Shown one piece after another: positions 9,838-18,799 of a stretch of 64,000 nt of DNA. The notes under the pieces were generated by a model. It saw only the letters and a list, made by a program, of their open reading frames with translations. It had not been told where the DNA came from and searched no databases. Position 1 is the stretch's first letter, and each line of letters opens with the position of its first letter. A program made the position numbers and the translations under genes. Source of the stretch: Kiritimatiellia bacterium (GTDB taxonomy: Bacteria; Verrucomicrobiota; Kiritimatiellia; UBA8416; JABMPJ01); NCBI GenBank assembly GCA_016783675.1, contig JADHWE010000003.1, positions 1-64,000 on the forward strand, read 5' to 3'.

Positions 9838-9924
9838 TGTCATTTCGAGCGGAGCGTAGCGGAGTCGAGAAATCTCCAATGCGTTGAACGCCACGGAGAT
9901 CCCTCGACTTCGCTCGGGATGACA
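9838..9924. repeat. Intergenic inverted repeat (REP-like palindrome)
   Basis: Arm 9838-9877 TGTCATTTCGAGCGGAGCGTAGCGGAGTCGAGAAATCTCC; arm 9895-9924 GGAGATCCCTCGACTTCGCTCGGGATGACA; imperfectly complementary. Confidence 0.75.
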
Positions 9925-10064
9925 TTGTTGAGGTCTTCTGTGGGCGGTCTTGGCAATCATGACACTGGCGGGGCTGCCTTAGGGCCAATGGTGTACTTGT
10001 CGCCTGTCTGCCTGAGGCGTATACTCTGGTCGCGCTATGGGTGAGACCGGGAGTAGAAGAGACT

Positions 10065-11534
10065 ATGAAGAAGATTTTGAAGAAGATTGGAAAAGTGCTG
10101 GGGCGGGTTGTTCTGGCGGCTGTGGTGTTGTTGGCTGTGATCCTGGCGATCGCGCCGAACGTGGCGGTGAAAGTGGTCAATGCCAAGGCGGGCGACTTCG
10201 TGAAAGCCGAGGTGTCGATCAAAGACATCGATCTCAACCTGTTTCGCGGCTACGTCGAGATTGAGGGCCTGAGTGTGGGGCAGCCGGAGGGGTTTGAGGG
10301 CGACCCGTTGCTCGAACTGTCGCATGCGCATGTGAAGATCAACGTGGGCTCCCTCATGAAGCAGCCCATTGTGATCAGCGACGTTGTTGTTGAAGGGCTC
10401 TCCGCCACCATCATCAAGAATGCCGATGGCGTGATGAATGTCGAGAAACTCGCCAAGACCCCGCCGGAACCCAAAGAGGAAGAGCCTGAGGAAGAGAAGA
10501 AGCCCGCCGGCGAACCGCCTGCCGTGGCGTTGGACAGCCTCCTGGTCGAGAACTTGAAGGTGCGCTACGTGGATTCTTCGTTTGACGACAAGGAGCCGCT
10601 TGACGTCGGTGTGACCAATCTCGTGTTGTCCGTTACGGATATCCTCTTCGATACGGCCGCCAATCCGGCGCGCATGCTGCCCGGTCGCGTGAAACTGACC
10701 AGCAGGATCACCCAGGGCAAGTCGGCCGACGCGCACCTGGGTGCCATCGCACGGCTCGGTGTCCTGAGCACGAACGTTCCCGCCGTGAATGCGGGCGTGC
10801 GCCTGTCCGGTCTCGATCTGAATGTGGTTGACCCCGTATTGCCGCCGGGAATCGGCACGAGCATTTCCGCCGTACTCGGCGGGAGCTGCCTGGATGTGGA
10901 GGCGGATATTTCGATGTCGTCGGAGGTCCAGGATATCGACGCGGTACTCGTCAATAAAAGCATTCGACTGCCGCTGCCGACCGGTGGTGGCTTCGACAAC
11001 ATTATGGCCGATTTGGGTAAGCTGCTTACCGCGCGCTTGGCGGGGCAGGTCACTGCCGTGGCGGGCAATGTCGGCGAGGCCGGCCTGGAAGTGGCTGGTA
11101 CGGCAGCGGAATCAGCGCTGGCCGTGGGCAAAGGCGCAGGCAAACTCGTAGGAAACATAGGCGGCGGACTGCTCAACATAGGCAAGGGCGCGATCAAAGG
11201 CGATATCAAGTCGGTGGGCGCGGCGCTGAAAGATACCACGGTTGGCTCAGTCAAGGATGCCGTCAGCACGGTGACCGACACCGCCGCGACAGCGGTTAGC
11301 GGCGTAGGTGACGCCGCAAGCAAGGGGCTCGGGGCCGCCAGTGCCGAGGCGTGGCGCACGAACGCACCGGCGCGTTGGGCGACATCATGGGAAACCGTTG
11401 TCACCGTAGTGGATAACATGCCGTATCCGACGGCAGATGAACCGAAGAAGGAAGCGGAAGCGGAACCCGCCGAAGCAACCGCACCGGAAGAAGTGGTCGA
11501 AGAGGCGGCTGAGCCTACACAGGATGCCGAATGA
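10065..11534 (+). CDS. AsmA-like/DUF748-type envelope protein
   Basis: N-terminal TM then VSIKDIDLNLFRGYVEIEGLSVGQPEGF...LLELSHAHVKINVGSLM, typical AsmA-like repeats. Confidence 0.65.
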   Translation: MKKILKKIGKVLGRVVLAAVVLLAVILAIAPNVAVKVVNAKAGDFVKAEVSIKDIDLNLFRGYVEIEGLSVGQPEGFEGDPLLELSHAHVKINVGSLMKQPIVISDVVVEGLSATIIKNADGVMNVEKLAKTPPEPKEEEPEEEKKPAGEPPAVALDSLLVENLKVRYVDSSFDDKEPLDVGVTNLVLSVTDILFDTAANPARMLPGRVKLTSRITQGKSADAHLGAIARLGVLSTNVPAVNAGVRLSGLDLNVVDPVLPPGIGTSISAVLGGSCLDVEADISMSSEVQDIDAVLVNKSIRLPLPTGGGFDNIMADLGKLLTARLAGQVTAVAGNVGEAGLEVAGTAAESALAVGKGAGKLVGNIGGGLLNIGKGAIKGDIKSVGAALKDTTVGSVKDAVSTVTDTAATAVSGVGDAASKGLGAASAEAWRTNAPARWATSWETVVTVVDNMPYPTADEPKKEAEAEPAEATAPEEVVEEAAEPTQDAE

Positions 11535-12706
11535 CACGTTGGCTGCGTCTGCTGCTCTGCCTCGCGTTGTTGCTCCCGCTGGTCGGGTGCGACGACGATG
11601 ATGACTCTCCTTCCTCGGGCGCCCTCGTCAAGGTGGAGTACCTGGGCGATGTCTCGCCCGCAACCATCCCGCAGCTCCTGGCCATTGCCGGGGTCCAACT
11701 CGATCTTGAACTGAAGTTTGCTGTTGGTGTCTACCGGATTCACTACACGACGCGTGACATCGATGGGGACACGATTGAGGTATCGGGCGCCATGTTCGTT
11801 CCCATCGGCGCACCGGCAGCGCCGTTCGCATGCACGCAGCACGGGACACAGACTCTGCGGCACAATGTCGCTTCGACCACGCCTCTTATCTACGGCGCCG
11901 ACGCGCTGATGATGGCCGCGGAGGGATACGTGGCCTGTTCGCCGGACTACATCGGCTACGGATCATCAACCGAGCCGCACCCCTATCTCCATGCCGGTAC
12001 GTCGGCCGGAACGGTGCTGGATGCCATTCGTGCCGGAAAGCGCTTCTGCAAACGCAACGATGTTGAGCTGGATGGGCGTCTCTTCCTGGTGGGCTACTCG
12101 CAGGGCGGGTACGTGACGCTGGCCGCGCAGCGCGCAATCGAGGAGGGGGCCAGCGTGGGATTGGATCTCACGGCCGTGGCCTCGCTGTCGGGTGCCTATG
12201 ACCTGGTCGGAATCGTCGACATCATGCTGGCCAACCCTAACGATGATGACGTGGTACTGGCTGCGTACTTCATCACAGCCTACAACGACATCTATGGTTG
12301 GGGGCGTCTCAGCGAAATCTTTCGCTCGCCCTACGACGCGCTGGTAACGGGGCTGTTCGACGGAACGCGCTCGTTTGCAGACATCAGAGCGGTGTTGGCG
12401 CCGACGGTCGGGGGCCTGCTCGATCCCAGCTTTGTGGGCCGTTACCTGCGCGGCGAGGAGCCTGAAGTGCGGGGTGCCATCGCCGAGAACGCCTTGCTCG
12501 ACTGGACGCCCCGGGCGCCGCTGCGACTCTTCCACGGCAGCGCGGACACGACGGTCCCTTACATCAACGCGGTTACGGCTCTCGACACGTTCAACCAGCG
12601 TGGCGCTGCGGACGTCCGACTCATCACCCTCAACGGCCTCGGCCATGAACCCGGCATAGAAGCCGCGATTGAGCCGACATTGGCGTGGTTCAGGTCGATG
12701 AAGTAG
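11531..12706 (+). CDS. Lipoprotein alpha/beta hydrolase (secretory-lipase-like)
   Basis: Lipobox LLLPLVGC; nucleophile elbow GYSQGGY; C-terminal GLGHEPG; 4-nt overlap with the preceding CDS. Confidence 0.75.
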   Translation: MTRWLRLLLCLALLLPLVGCDDDDDSPSSGALVKVEYLGDVSPATIPQLLAIAGVQLDLELKFAVGVYRIHYTTRDIDGDTIEVSGAMFVPIGAPAAPFACTQHGTQTLRHNVASTTPLIYGADALMMAAEGYVACSPDYIGYGSSTEPHPYLHAGTSAGTVLDAIRAGKRFCKRNDVELDGRLFLVGYSQGGYVTLAAQRAIEEGASVGLDLTAVASLSGAYDLVGIVDIMLANPNDDDVVLAAYFITAYNDIYGWGRLSEIFRSPYDALVTGLFDGTRSFADIRAVLAPTVGGLLDPSFVGRYLRGEEPEVRGAIAENALLDWTPRAPLRLFHGSADTTVPYINAVTALDTFNQRGAADVRLITLNGLGHEPGIEAAIEPTLAWFRSMK

Positions 12707-12805
12707 ACCGCCAATTGGCGTGACTTGTACGGTGTATTTGTGCTTATATCACTCGTTTTGCGGGCCAATTCTGTCCTGCATCAACTCACAACAGTGGAGA
12801 AGACA

Positions 12806-14098
12806 ATGAAAACCTTGGCCGTTCGGCTGCATGGGATGAAGGATTTGAGACTGGAAGCGTTCGAGCTTCCGCCGATCCAAGAGGGCGAAATCCTCGCGAA
12901 GATTGTTTCGGACAGCATTTGCATGTCGTCCTACAAGGCGGCAAAACAGGGACCACAGCACAAGCGTGTTCCAGACGATGTCGCGGAAAACCCAATCATC
13001 ATCGGCCACGAATTCTGCGGCGAGATTGTCGAGGTCGGCGCGAAGTGGGCGGACAAGTTCAAGGCGGGCGACAAGTTCTCGATCCAGCCTGCCATGAACG
13101 ATGAAAGCGGACCCGTCGGCATCCTGTCGGCTCCGGGCTACTCCTACCAGCACATCGGCGGTGATGCGCAGTATATCGTCATTCCGGAAGCGGTCATGAT
13201 CAACAACTGCCTGCTTCCGTTCGACGGCGAAGCTTTCTACCAGGGCTCGCTGGCCGAGCCGGTGTCGTGCATCGTCGGTGGCTTTCACGCCAACTACCAC
13301 ACCACGCCGGGCAGCTATGTCCACGATATGGGCATTGTCGAAGGCGGCGCGATGGCGCTGCTCGCGGGCGTCGGCCCGATGGGTCTTGGTGCGATCGACT
13401 ATGCCATCCATTGCGACCGCAAACCGTCGCTGCTGGTCGTAACGGACATCGATACCGCCCGCCTTGAGCGCGCGGCTTCGATCTATACCGTCGAGGAGGC
13501 CAAGGCCAACGGCGTCGAGCTGATCTACGTGAACACCGCTGAGGAAGGGAAAGGCGTCGACTACCTGAAGTCGCTCACCCCGAACGGCGAAGGTTTCAAC
13601 GATGTGTTCGTCTATGCGCCCGTTCGGCCGGTGATCGAGCAGGCCGACAAGCTCCTGGCGTTTGATGGCTGCCTGAACTTCTTTGCCGGGCCGACCGATC
13701 CGGCGTTTGCGGCCGAGTTCAACTTCTACAATGTTCACTATGCCGCAACGCACGTGGTTGGAACCAGTGGTGGAAACACCGACGACATGATCGAGTCGCT
13801 CAAAATGATGGAGGAGGGCAAGCTGCACCCCTCCACCATGATTACGCATGTGGGCGGCCTTGATGCGGTCATCGAGACCACGTTGAACCTGCCGAACATT
13901 CCCGGTGGCAAGAAGCTGGTCTACACCGGCATCTCGATGCCGCTTGTAGCGCTGGATGACCTCGCCGAATTGGGCGGGGACAATCCCATCCATGCCGAAT
14001 TGGCGACGATTGTCGCGAAGCACAACGGGCTCTGGTCCGCCGAGGCGGAGGCCTTCCTGCTTGAAAACGCGCCGAGTATTGAATCAACTTTGGAGTAG
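12806..14098 (+). CDS. Zinc-dependent alcohol dehydrogenase family, L-sorbose-1-phosphate reductase-like
   Basis: GHEFCGEIVEVG and LLAGVGPMGLGAIDYA motifs; overall resemblance to SorE-type reductases. Confidence 0.75.
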   Translation: MKTLAVRLHGMKDLRLEAFELPPIQEGEILAKIVSDSICMSSYKAAKQGPQHKRVPDDVAENPIIIGHEFCGEIVEVGAKWADKFKAGDKFSIQPAMNDESGPVGILSAPGYSYQHIGGDAQYIVIPEAVMINNCLLPFDGEAFYQGSLAEPVSCIVGGFHANYHTTPGSYVHDMGIVEGGAMALLAGVGPMGLGAIDYAIHCDRKPSLLVVTDIDTARLERAASIYTVEEAKANGVELIYVNTAEEGKGVDYLKSLTPNGEGFNDVFVYAPVRPVIEQADKLLAFDGCLNFFAGPTDPAFAAEFNFYNVHYAATHVVGTSGGNTDDMIESLKMMEEGKLHPSTMITHVGGLDAVIETTLNLPNIPGGKKLVYTGISMPLVALDDLAELGGDNPIHAELATIVAKHNGLWSAEAEAFLLENAPSIESTLE

Positions 14099-14101
14099 AC
14101 A

Positions 14102-15187
14102 ATGGATAGTGCCGAGAAGACAGGAACAAGTGTTGTAGTCCGCATGACGTGTGCACGCGAGATGGCGGCGTTGGGTAACCCCTTGCTGCCGCCCTGTGTA
14201 CGGGTGCCGAGTGAGGCCGGCGAAGCCGAGGTACGTTGTGATGATGGCTCCGAGAGCATTGTGGCGGCGGCCGTGACCGACTTCATCCGGAAGCATCGCT
14301 GCCTGCCGCGCACCGTCGGTGTGGAAGGCGGGCCTCAGTTTGAAGTGACGCCGGCACGCGAAGGGCGCCTGGGTGGCTGTGTGGCAATGGTGACCGGAAG
14401 CGCGCAGGGCTTCGGCAAGGGCATCGCCGAGGAGATGGCCGCGGCCGGCGCTTTGATTGTCGTCGCCGATCTGAACGCCGAGCTGGGCGAGGCCGTAGCA
14501 GCGGAGCTGTGCGAGAAGCATGGCGAGCAGGCGGCGGTCTTCTGCAGCGCCAACGTGACGGACAGCGACTCGTTGAACGCCTGTGTCGAGGCGGCGGTGG
14601 CCGCATTCGGCGGGTTGGACATTCTCGTGGCCAACGCCGGTGTGCTGAAGGCCGGCGGGCTCGACGAGATGGATGAGGCCGCGTTTGACTTCGTCACCAG
14701 CGTCAACTACAAGGGTTACTTCCTATGTACGCAGGCGGTTGTGCCGGTTATGAAACTGCAGAACCGGATCTGTGCCGACTGGTTCATGGACATCGTCCAG
14801 GTCAACTCCAAGTCGGGACTGGAAGGCAGTCGCCGTAACTTTGCCTATGCGGGCGGGAAGTTTGGCGGGATCGGACTGACCCAGTCGTTTGCGCTGGAAC
14901 TGGTTGCCCACCACATCAAGGTGAACTCGGTCTGCCCGGGCAACTTCTTCGAAGGGCCGCTCTGGTCCGATCCGGAGAAGGGGCTGTTCGTCCAATACCT
15001 GAACGCCGGCAAGGTGCCGGGTGCAACGACGGTTGAAGAGGTGCGGGAGTTCTACCTCTCGCAGGTACCCATGCACCGCGGCTGCTCGCCGCGCGACGTA
15101 ACCATCGCGATCTTCTATCTGCATGAACAGCAGTACGAAACCGGCCAGGCCCTGCCGGTGACCGGTGGCCAGGTGATGCTCAACTAG
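14102..15187 (+). CDS. SDR family oxidoreductase, sorbitol-6-phosphate dehydrogenase-like, with N-terminal extension
   Basis: VTGSAQGFGKGIAEEM, LVANAG, YAGGKFGGIGLTQ SDR motifs; ~90 aa N-terminal extension. Confidence 0.78.
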   Translation: MDSAEKTGTSVVVRMTCAREMAALGNPLLPPCVRVPSEAGEAEVRCDDGSESIVAAAVTDFIRKHRCLPRTVGVEGGPQFEVTPAREGRLGGCVAMVTGSAQGFGKGIAEEMAAAGALIVVADLNAELGEAVAAELCEKHGEQAAVFCSANVTDSDSLNACVEAAVAAFGGLDILVANAGVLKAGGLDEMDEAAFDFVTSVNYKGYFLCTQAVVPVMKLQNRICADWFMDIVQVNSKSGLEGSRRNFAYAGGKFGGIGLTQSFALELVAHHIKVNSVCPGNFFEGPLWSDPEKGLFVQYLNAGKVPGATTVEEVREFYLSQVPMHRGCSPRDVTIAIFYLHEQQYETGQALPVTGGQVMLN

Positions 15188-15202
15188 CGAAGGCAACGTC
15201 CA

Positions 15203-16225
15203 GTGATCATTCGCAGAAAAGCTTACCCGCGCGGCGGGTTGGTGGGGAACCCGTCGGATGGGTACTTCGGCAAGACGATTGCGTTCAGCTTTCGGAACTT
15301 CCACGCGGAAGTTGTCCTCTACGAGTCGCCGGAGATTGAGATCCTGCCTAACACGCGTGATCACTCTGTGTTCAAGAGCATGTCCCATCTCGCCGAAGAC
15401 GTTAACCTGTTCGGTTATTACGGCGGGATCCGGCTGCTCAAGGCGACGATCAAGCTGTTCTATGATTACTGCCGCGATACCGGCATTGAGCTGCCGGTGC
15501 GGAACTTCACGATCCGGTACGATTCAAACATTCCGCATCTGGTGGGGTTGGCCGGGTCGTCCGCGATCATCAGCGCCTGCATGCGCGCCTTGCGGGCGTT
15601 TTTCGGGGTGACGATTCCCCGTCCGATCGAGGCCAACCTGATCCTTGCGGTCGAGACGGAGGAGCTGAACATCTCGGCCGGATTGCAGGATCGCGTGGCG
15701 CAGGTCTATCGTGGGTTGGTCTACATGGACTTCGACAAAGAGCTCATGGATCGCCAGGGCTACGGCCGCTACGAGCCGCTCGATCCGACGCTTTTGCCAC
15801 CACTGTACGTGGCCTACCGGGCGGACCTGTCCGAGGGTTCCGAAATATTCCACAGCGACCTGAAGGAGCGGTTCACCCGCGGCGATGCAACGGTGGTGGA
15901 TGCGGTGCGCTTCTGGGCCGACCTCACGCAGCAGGTGCGCGACATGCTCCTGGCAGGCGAAGGCGAGGGGATCGGCCCGCTGCTCAACGCCAACTATGAC
16001 CGGCGCGCATCGCTCTGCCGCATCTCCGATGGAAACCAGCGCATGGTGGATGCCGCGCGCTCACTTGGTGCCAGTGCGAAGTTCACCGGATCGGGTGGCG
16101 CGATCGTGGGCACATACGACAATGAGAACACGTACGACAAGCTGTGCGCGACCCTTGAACCCATGGGGATCAAGGTTCTGAAGCCGGAGATCACCGTCGC
16201 GGCGGGAGGGTTGAATGAAAGTTAG
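15203..16225 (+). CDS. GHMP family sugar kinase (glucuronokinase-like)
   Basis: PHLVGLAGSSAIISACMRAL ATP-binding motif; KFTGSGGAIVGTY motif 3. Confidence 0.8.
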   Translation: MIIRRKAYPRGGLVGNPSDGYFGKTIAFSFRNFHAEVVLYESPEIEILPNTRDHSVFKSMSHLAEDVNLFGYYGGIRLLKATIKLFYDYCRDTGIELPVRNFTIRYDSNIPHLVGLAGSSAIISACMRALRAFFGVTIPRPIEANLILAVETEELNISAGLQDRVAQVYRGLVYMDFDKELMDRQGYGRYEPLDPTLLPPLYVAYRADLSEGSEIFHSDLKERFTRGDATVVDAVRFWADLTQQVRDMLLAGEGEGIGPLLNANYDRRASLCRISDGNQRMVDAARSLGASAKFTGSGGAIVGTYDNENTYDKLCATLEPMGIKVLKPEITVAAGGLNES

Positions 16226-17090
16226 GAAAGCAGTCATACCGGCGGCCGGGTTCGGGACCCGTTTTCTGCCTGCCTCCAAGTCGCAGCCGAAGGAGATGCT
16301 TCCGATCGTGGACACGCCCGCCATCCAGTACGTGGTGGAGGAGGCGGTGGCCTCGGGCATCACGGATATCCTGATGGTGATCGGGAAAGGCAAGCGCGCC
16401 ATCGAGGAGCATTTCGACCGCAACTTCGAGTTGGAGTCCGAGCTGCAGGAGAAAAACAAACTCGAGGAGCTCGAGACGATTCGCCGAATCTCGAGCCTGG
16501 CGGATGTTCATTTCGTGTGGCAGAAGGAGCTGAACGGGCTGGGCGATGCGATCTACTGCGCGCGCCATCATGTTGGACGCGAACCGTTTGCTGTTCTGCT
16601 CGGCGATACACTCGTGCAGTCGCCCTCGCCGGTCACACAGCAGCTCCTCGACGTTTTTGAACGCTACCAGGAATCTGTCGTCGCCCTCGAAGAAGTGGAG
16701 CGGAGCAAGGTGACCCGCTACGGCATCATGGACGGCAAGAGCATCACGGACAACGTCTACCTCGTGAAGGATTTCATCGAGAAGCCGAGCGTGGAAGAGG
16801 CCCCGTCGAACCTGGCCATTGCAGGCCGATACGTGCTGACGTCGGACATCTTCGATCACATTGCCAACACGAAGCGGGGCAAAAACAACGAAATCCAGCT
16901 CACCGACGCGCTGCGGTTGCAGGTGGCCGGGCGTGCTGTCTACGGGGTCTGTTTCGACGGTCGCCGTCACGACATCGGCAACAAGCTCGATTTCATCAAG
17001 ACCAACATCGCCTTCGCGCTGCAGCGCGATGACATGCGCGATGCCCTGATGGAGTTCATGCAGGAAACGGTTGAGCAATCGAACAGTTGA
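16215..17090 (+). CDS. galU: UTP--glucose-1-phosphate uridylyltransferase
   Basis: AVIPAAGFGTRFLPASKSQPKEMLPIVDTPAIQYVVEEA; 291 aa. Confidence 0.93.
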   Translation: MKVRKAVIPAAGFGTRFLPASKSQPKEMLPIVDTPAIQYVVEEAVASGITDILMVIGKGKRAIEEHFDRNFELESELQEKNKLEELETIRRISSLADVHFVWQKELNGLGDAIYCARHHVGREPFAVLLGDTLVQSPSPVTQQLLDVFERYQESVVALEEVERSKVTRYGIMDGKSITDNVYLVKDFIEKPSVEEAPSNLAIAGRYVLTSDIFDHIANTKRGKNNEIQLTDALRLQVAGRAVYGVCFDGRRHDIGNKLDFIKTNIAFALQRDDMRDALMEFMQETVEQSNS

Positions 17091-17097
17091 ACGAGGT

Positions 17098-17170
17098 CCC
17101 CACCGGCCTTGTGCCGGTGGAACCCATGATCTTTCGAGTCATTCACTCCACCGGCCCAAGGCCAGTGGGG
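17098..17170. repeat. Intergenic inverted repeat / nested hairpin
   Basis: Arms CCCCACCGGCCTTGTGCCGGTGGA (17098-17121) and TCCACCGGCCCAAGGCCAGTGGGG (17147-17170), ~22/24 complementary. Confidence 0.75.
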
Positions 17171-17189
17171 GCGCAAATCGGTGAGCACT

Positions 17190-17588
17190 ATGCGACACCC
17201 AAAGGCATTAAAATGGGAGCGGAAGCTCAAAGAGGTCTTCCGCCGGATTGATCAACGGTTGGAGGACGAGTACGGCGACCGCTATCCCCTGCATCCGGCG
17301 CGCCCGAAGGAAGGCGCCACCGCCAATCCGGCGTATGACGGCCTGTTTAACATCGGTGCATCCTTCTCCGGAGGGTTCGGCTCGGAGCACGGTGCCGGCT
17401 ACGTGGTCAACGTTCAGATGGCCACACTCGAGAGGGTCGATGACGATGTGCGCGAGGAGATTGAACAGCGCGTCGCCCAGGCACTGGAAGCGGAACTCCC
17501 CAAGACCTTCCCACACCGCCACCTCAGAGTCAGCCGCGACGGTCACACCTTCAAGATTCACGGCGATCTGAGTCTTGGTATGGCATAG
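17190..17588 (+). CDS. Conserved hypothetical protein
   Basis: ORF 17181..17588; MRHPKALKWERKLKEVFRRIDQRLEDEYG start preferred. Confidence 0.6.
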   Translation: MRHPKALKWERKLKEVFRRIDQRLEDEYGDRYPLHPARPKEGATANPAYDGLFNIGASFSGGFGSEHGAGYVVNVQMATLERVDDDVREEIEQRVAQALEAELPKTFPHRHLRVSRDGHTFKIHGDLSLGMA

Positions 17589-17600
17589 GCGCTCATGCTC

Positions 17601-17683
17601 GGCTCGCTGGGACAGCTCGCCCTACCTGGCCTTGGGAAGATCGGAACTGTGTGCAAGGTAGGGCGAGCTGTCCCCAGCGAGCC
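17601..17683. repeat. Dispersed palindromic repeat, copy 1
   Basis: GGCTCGCTGGGACAGCTCGCCCTACCT (17601-17627) pairs with AGGTAGGGCGAGCTGTCCCCAGCGAGCC (17656-17683), one gap only. Confidence 0.85.
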
Positions 17684-17706
17684 GGTTTCTTGCCCACTCC
17701 ATAGTC

Positions 17707-18267
17707 CTAATGCTTCCCGATCAACCGCAGAAACTCCGCCCGTGTAGCGGGGTCATTGTGGAAGCTGCCAAGTACGGTTGAGGTGGTCATCACGGAGTTC
17801 TGTTTGCCGACCCCGCGCATCATCATGCAGAGGTGCTGGCACTCCATAACCACGCCAACGCCTTCGGCTCCGACTGTGTTGGAAATGGCGCGTGCGATCT
17901 GCGCGGTCAGGCGTTCCTGGATCTGTACACGCTTGGCAAAAACGTCCGCAATGCGCGCCAGCTTGCTGACACCCAACACCTTATCTTCTGCGATGTAACC
18001 GATATGGCAGCGTCCGAAGAAGGGGAGCATGTGGTGTTCGCACAGGCTGTAGACCTCAATGTCGCGTGCGATGATCATGTTATTGGCCTCGGCCTCGAAC
18101 ACGGCATTGTTGATCACCTCATCCAGGTCCATTCGATAGCCTTCCGAGAGGTGGGACCACGCCTTGGCCACGCGTTCGGGCGTTCTGAGCAACCCTTCGC
18201 GTTGAGGGTCCTCCCCAATCTCAACCAGCAGTTCCTTGATCAGCTCGGCCACGCGTGCTTCGTTCAT
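17707..18267 (-). CDS. folE: GTP cyclohydrolase I
   Basis: EVYSLCEHHMLPFFGRCHIGYI, LGVSKLARI, MECQHLCMMMRGV. Confidence 0.95.
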   Translation of the reverse strand: MNEARVAELIKELLVEIGEDPQREGLLRTPERVAKAWSHLSEGYRMDLDEVINNAVFEAEANNMIIARDIEVYSLCEHHMLPFFGRCHIGYIAEDKVLGVSKLARIADVFAKRVQIQERLTAQIARAISNTVGAEGVGVVMECQHLCMMMRGVGKQNSVMTTSTVLGSFHNDPATRAEFLRLIGKH

Positions 18268-18629
18268 TTTGGCATGTCCTCTTGGGTTCGTGTGATGTCG
18301 ACTTCCACGGTACGGGCAAAACGAAGGGCGCCCGGCTTGGCCACCCTCACATTGGCCTGCCGCACCCGAGCATCCTTCAAACAGATCTCGGCAATACGCT
18401 CTGCCAGCCGTTCGACCAGCAGAAACGACGAGCCGTCCACCATGGCAACGACGTTCTTCTTGATCGCCTTGTAGTCGACGGTGTCGTCAATATCGTCCGT
18501 CTGCCCCGCCTTACGCAGGTCGGCGTGCAACGTGATGTTGATCACCACGTCCTGCTTATCGCGCCGCTCCTCGTCATAGATCCCGATCACACACCGCTGC
18601 AGCAGGTCGCGTATGTGAATCTTGTCCAA
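18264..18629 (-). CDS. folB: Dihydroneopterin aldolase
   Basis: DKIHIRDLLQRCVIGIYDEERRDKQDVVINITLHAD; SSFLLVERLAERIAEICL; start uncertain (TTG ~18629), ORF extends to 18707; 4-nt overlap with folE. Confidence 0.85.
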   Translation of the reverse strand: MDKIHIRDLLQRCVIGIYDEERRDKQDVVINITLHADLRKAGQTDDIDDTVDYKAIKKNVVAMVDGSSFLLVERLAERIAEICLKDARVRQANVRVAKPGALRFARTVEVDITRTQEDMPK

Positions 18630-18799
18630 GTGGTCTCCATTCGACTGCACGGTCGTTTCTCCCGTTTGACTTGGTCGCAGGGTAATCCATCTTACGGAAT
18701 AACGCAAATGCGGGGTTCAGGCGGAGTGTAATGCAGTTACAGGTGGATCAGGGTCGGGTCGTGTGATACATTTTGGCGTCGCTAAAAAAGAGGATTCGC

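Noticed and set aside
10565-11863. 432-aa - strand ORF
   Set aside because: Antisense to the AsmA-like and lipoprotein genes; Ser/Pro/Ala low-complexity composition.
12749-14023. 424-aa - strand ORF
   Set aside because: Antisense to the SorE-like dehydrogenase, which has clear MDR motifs.
16191-17078. 295-aa - strand ORF
   Set aside because: Antisense to galU.
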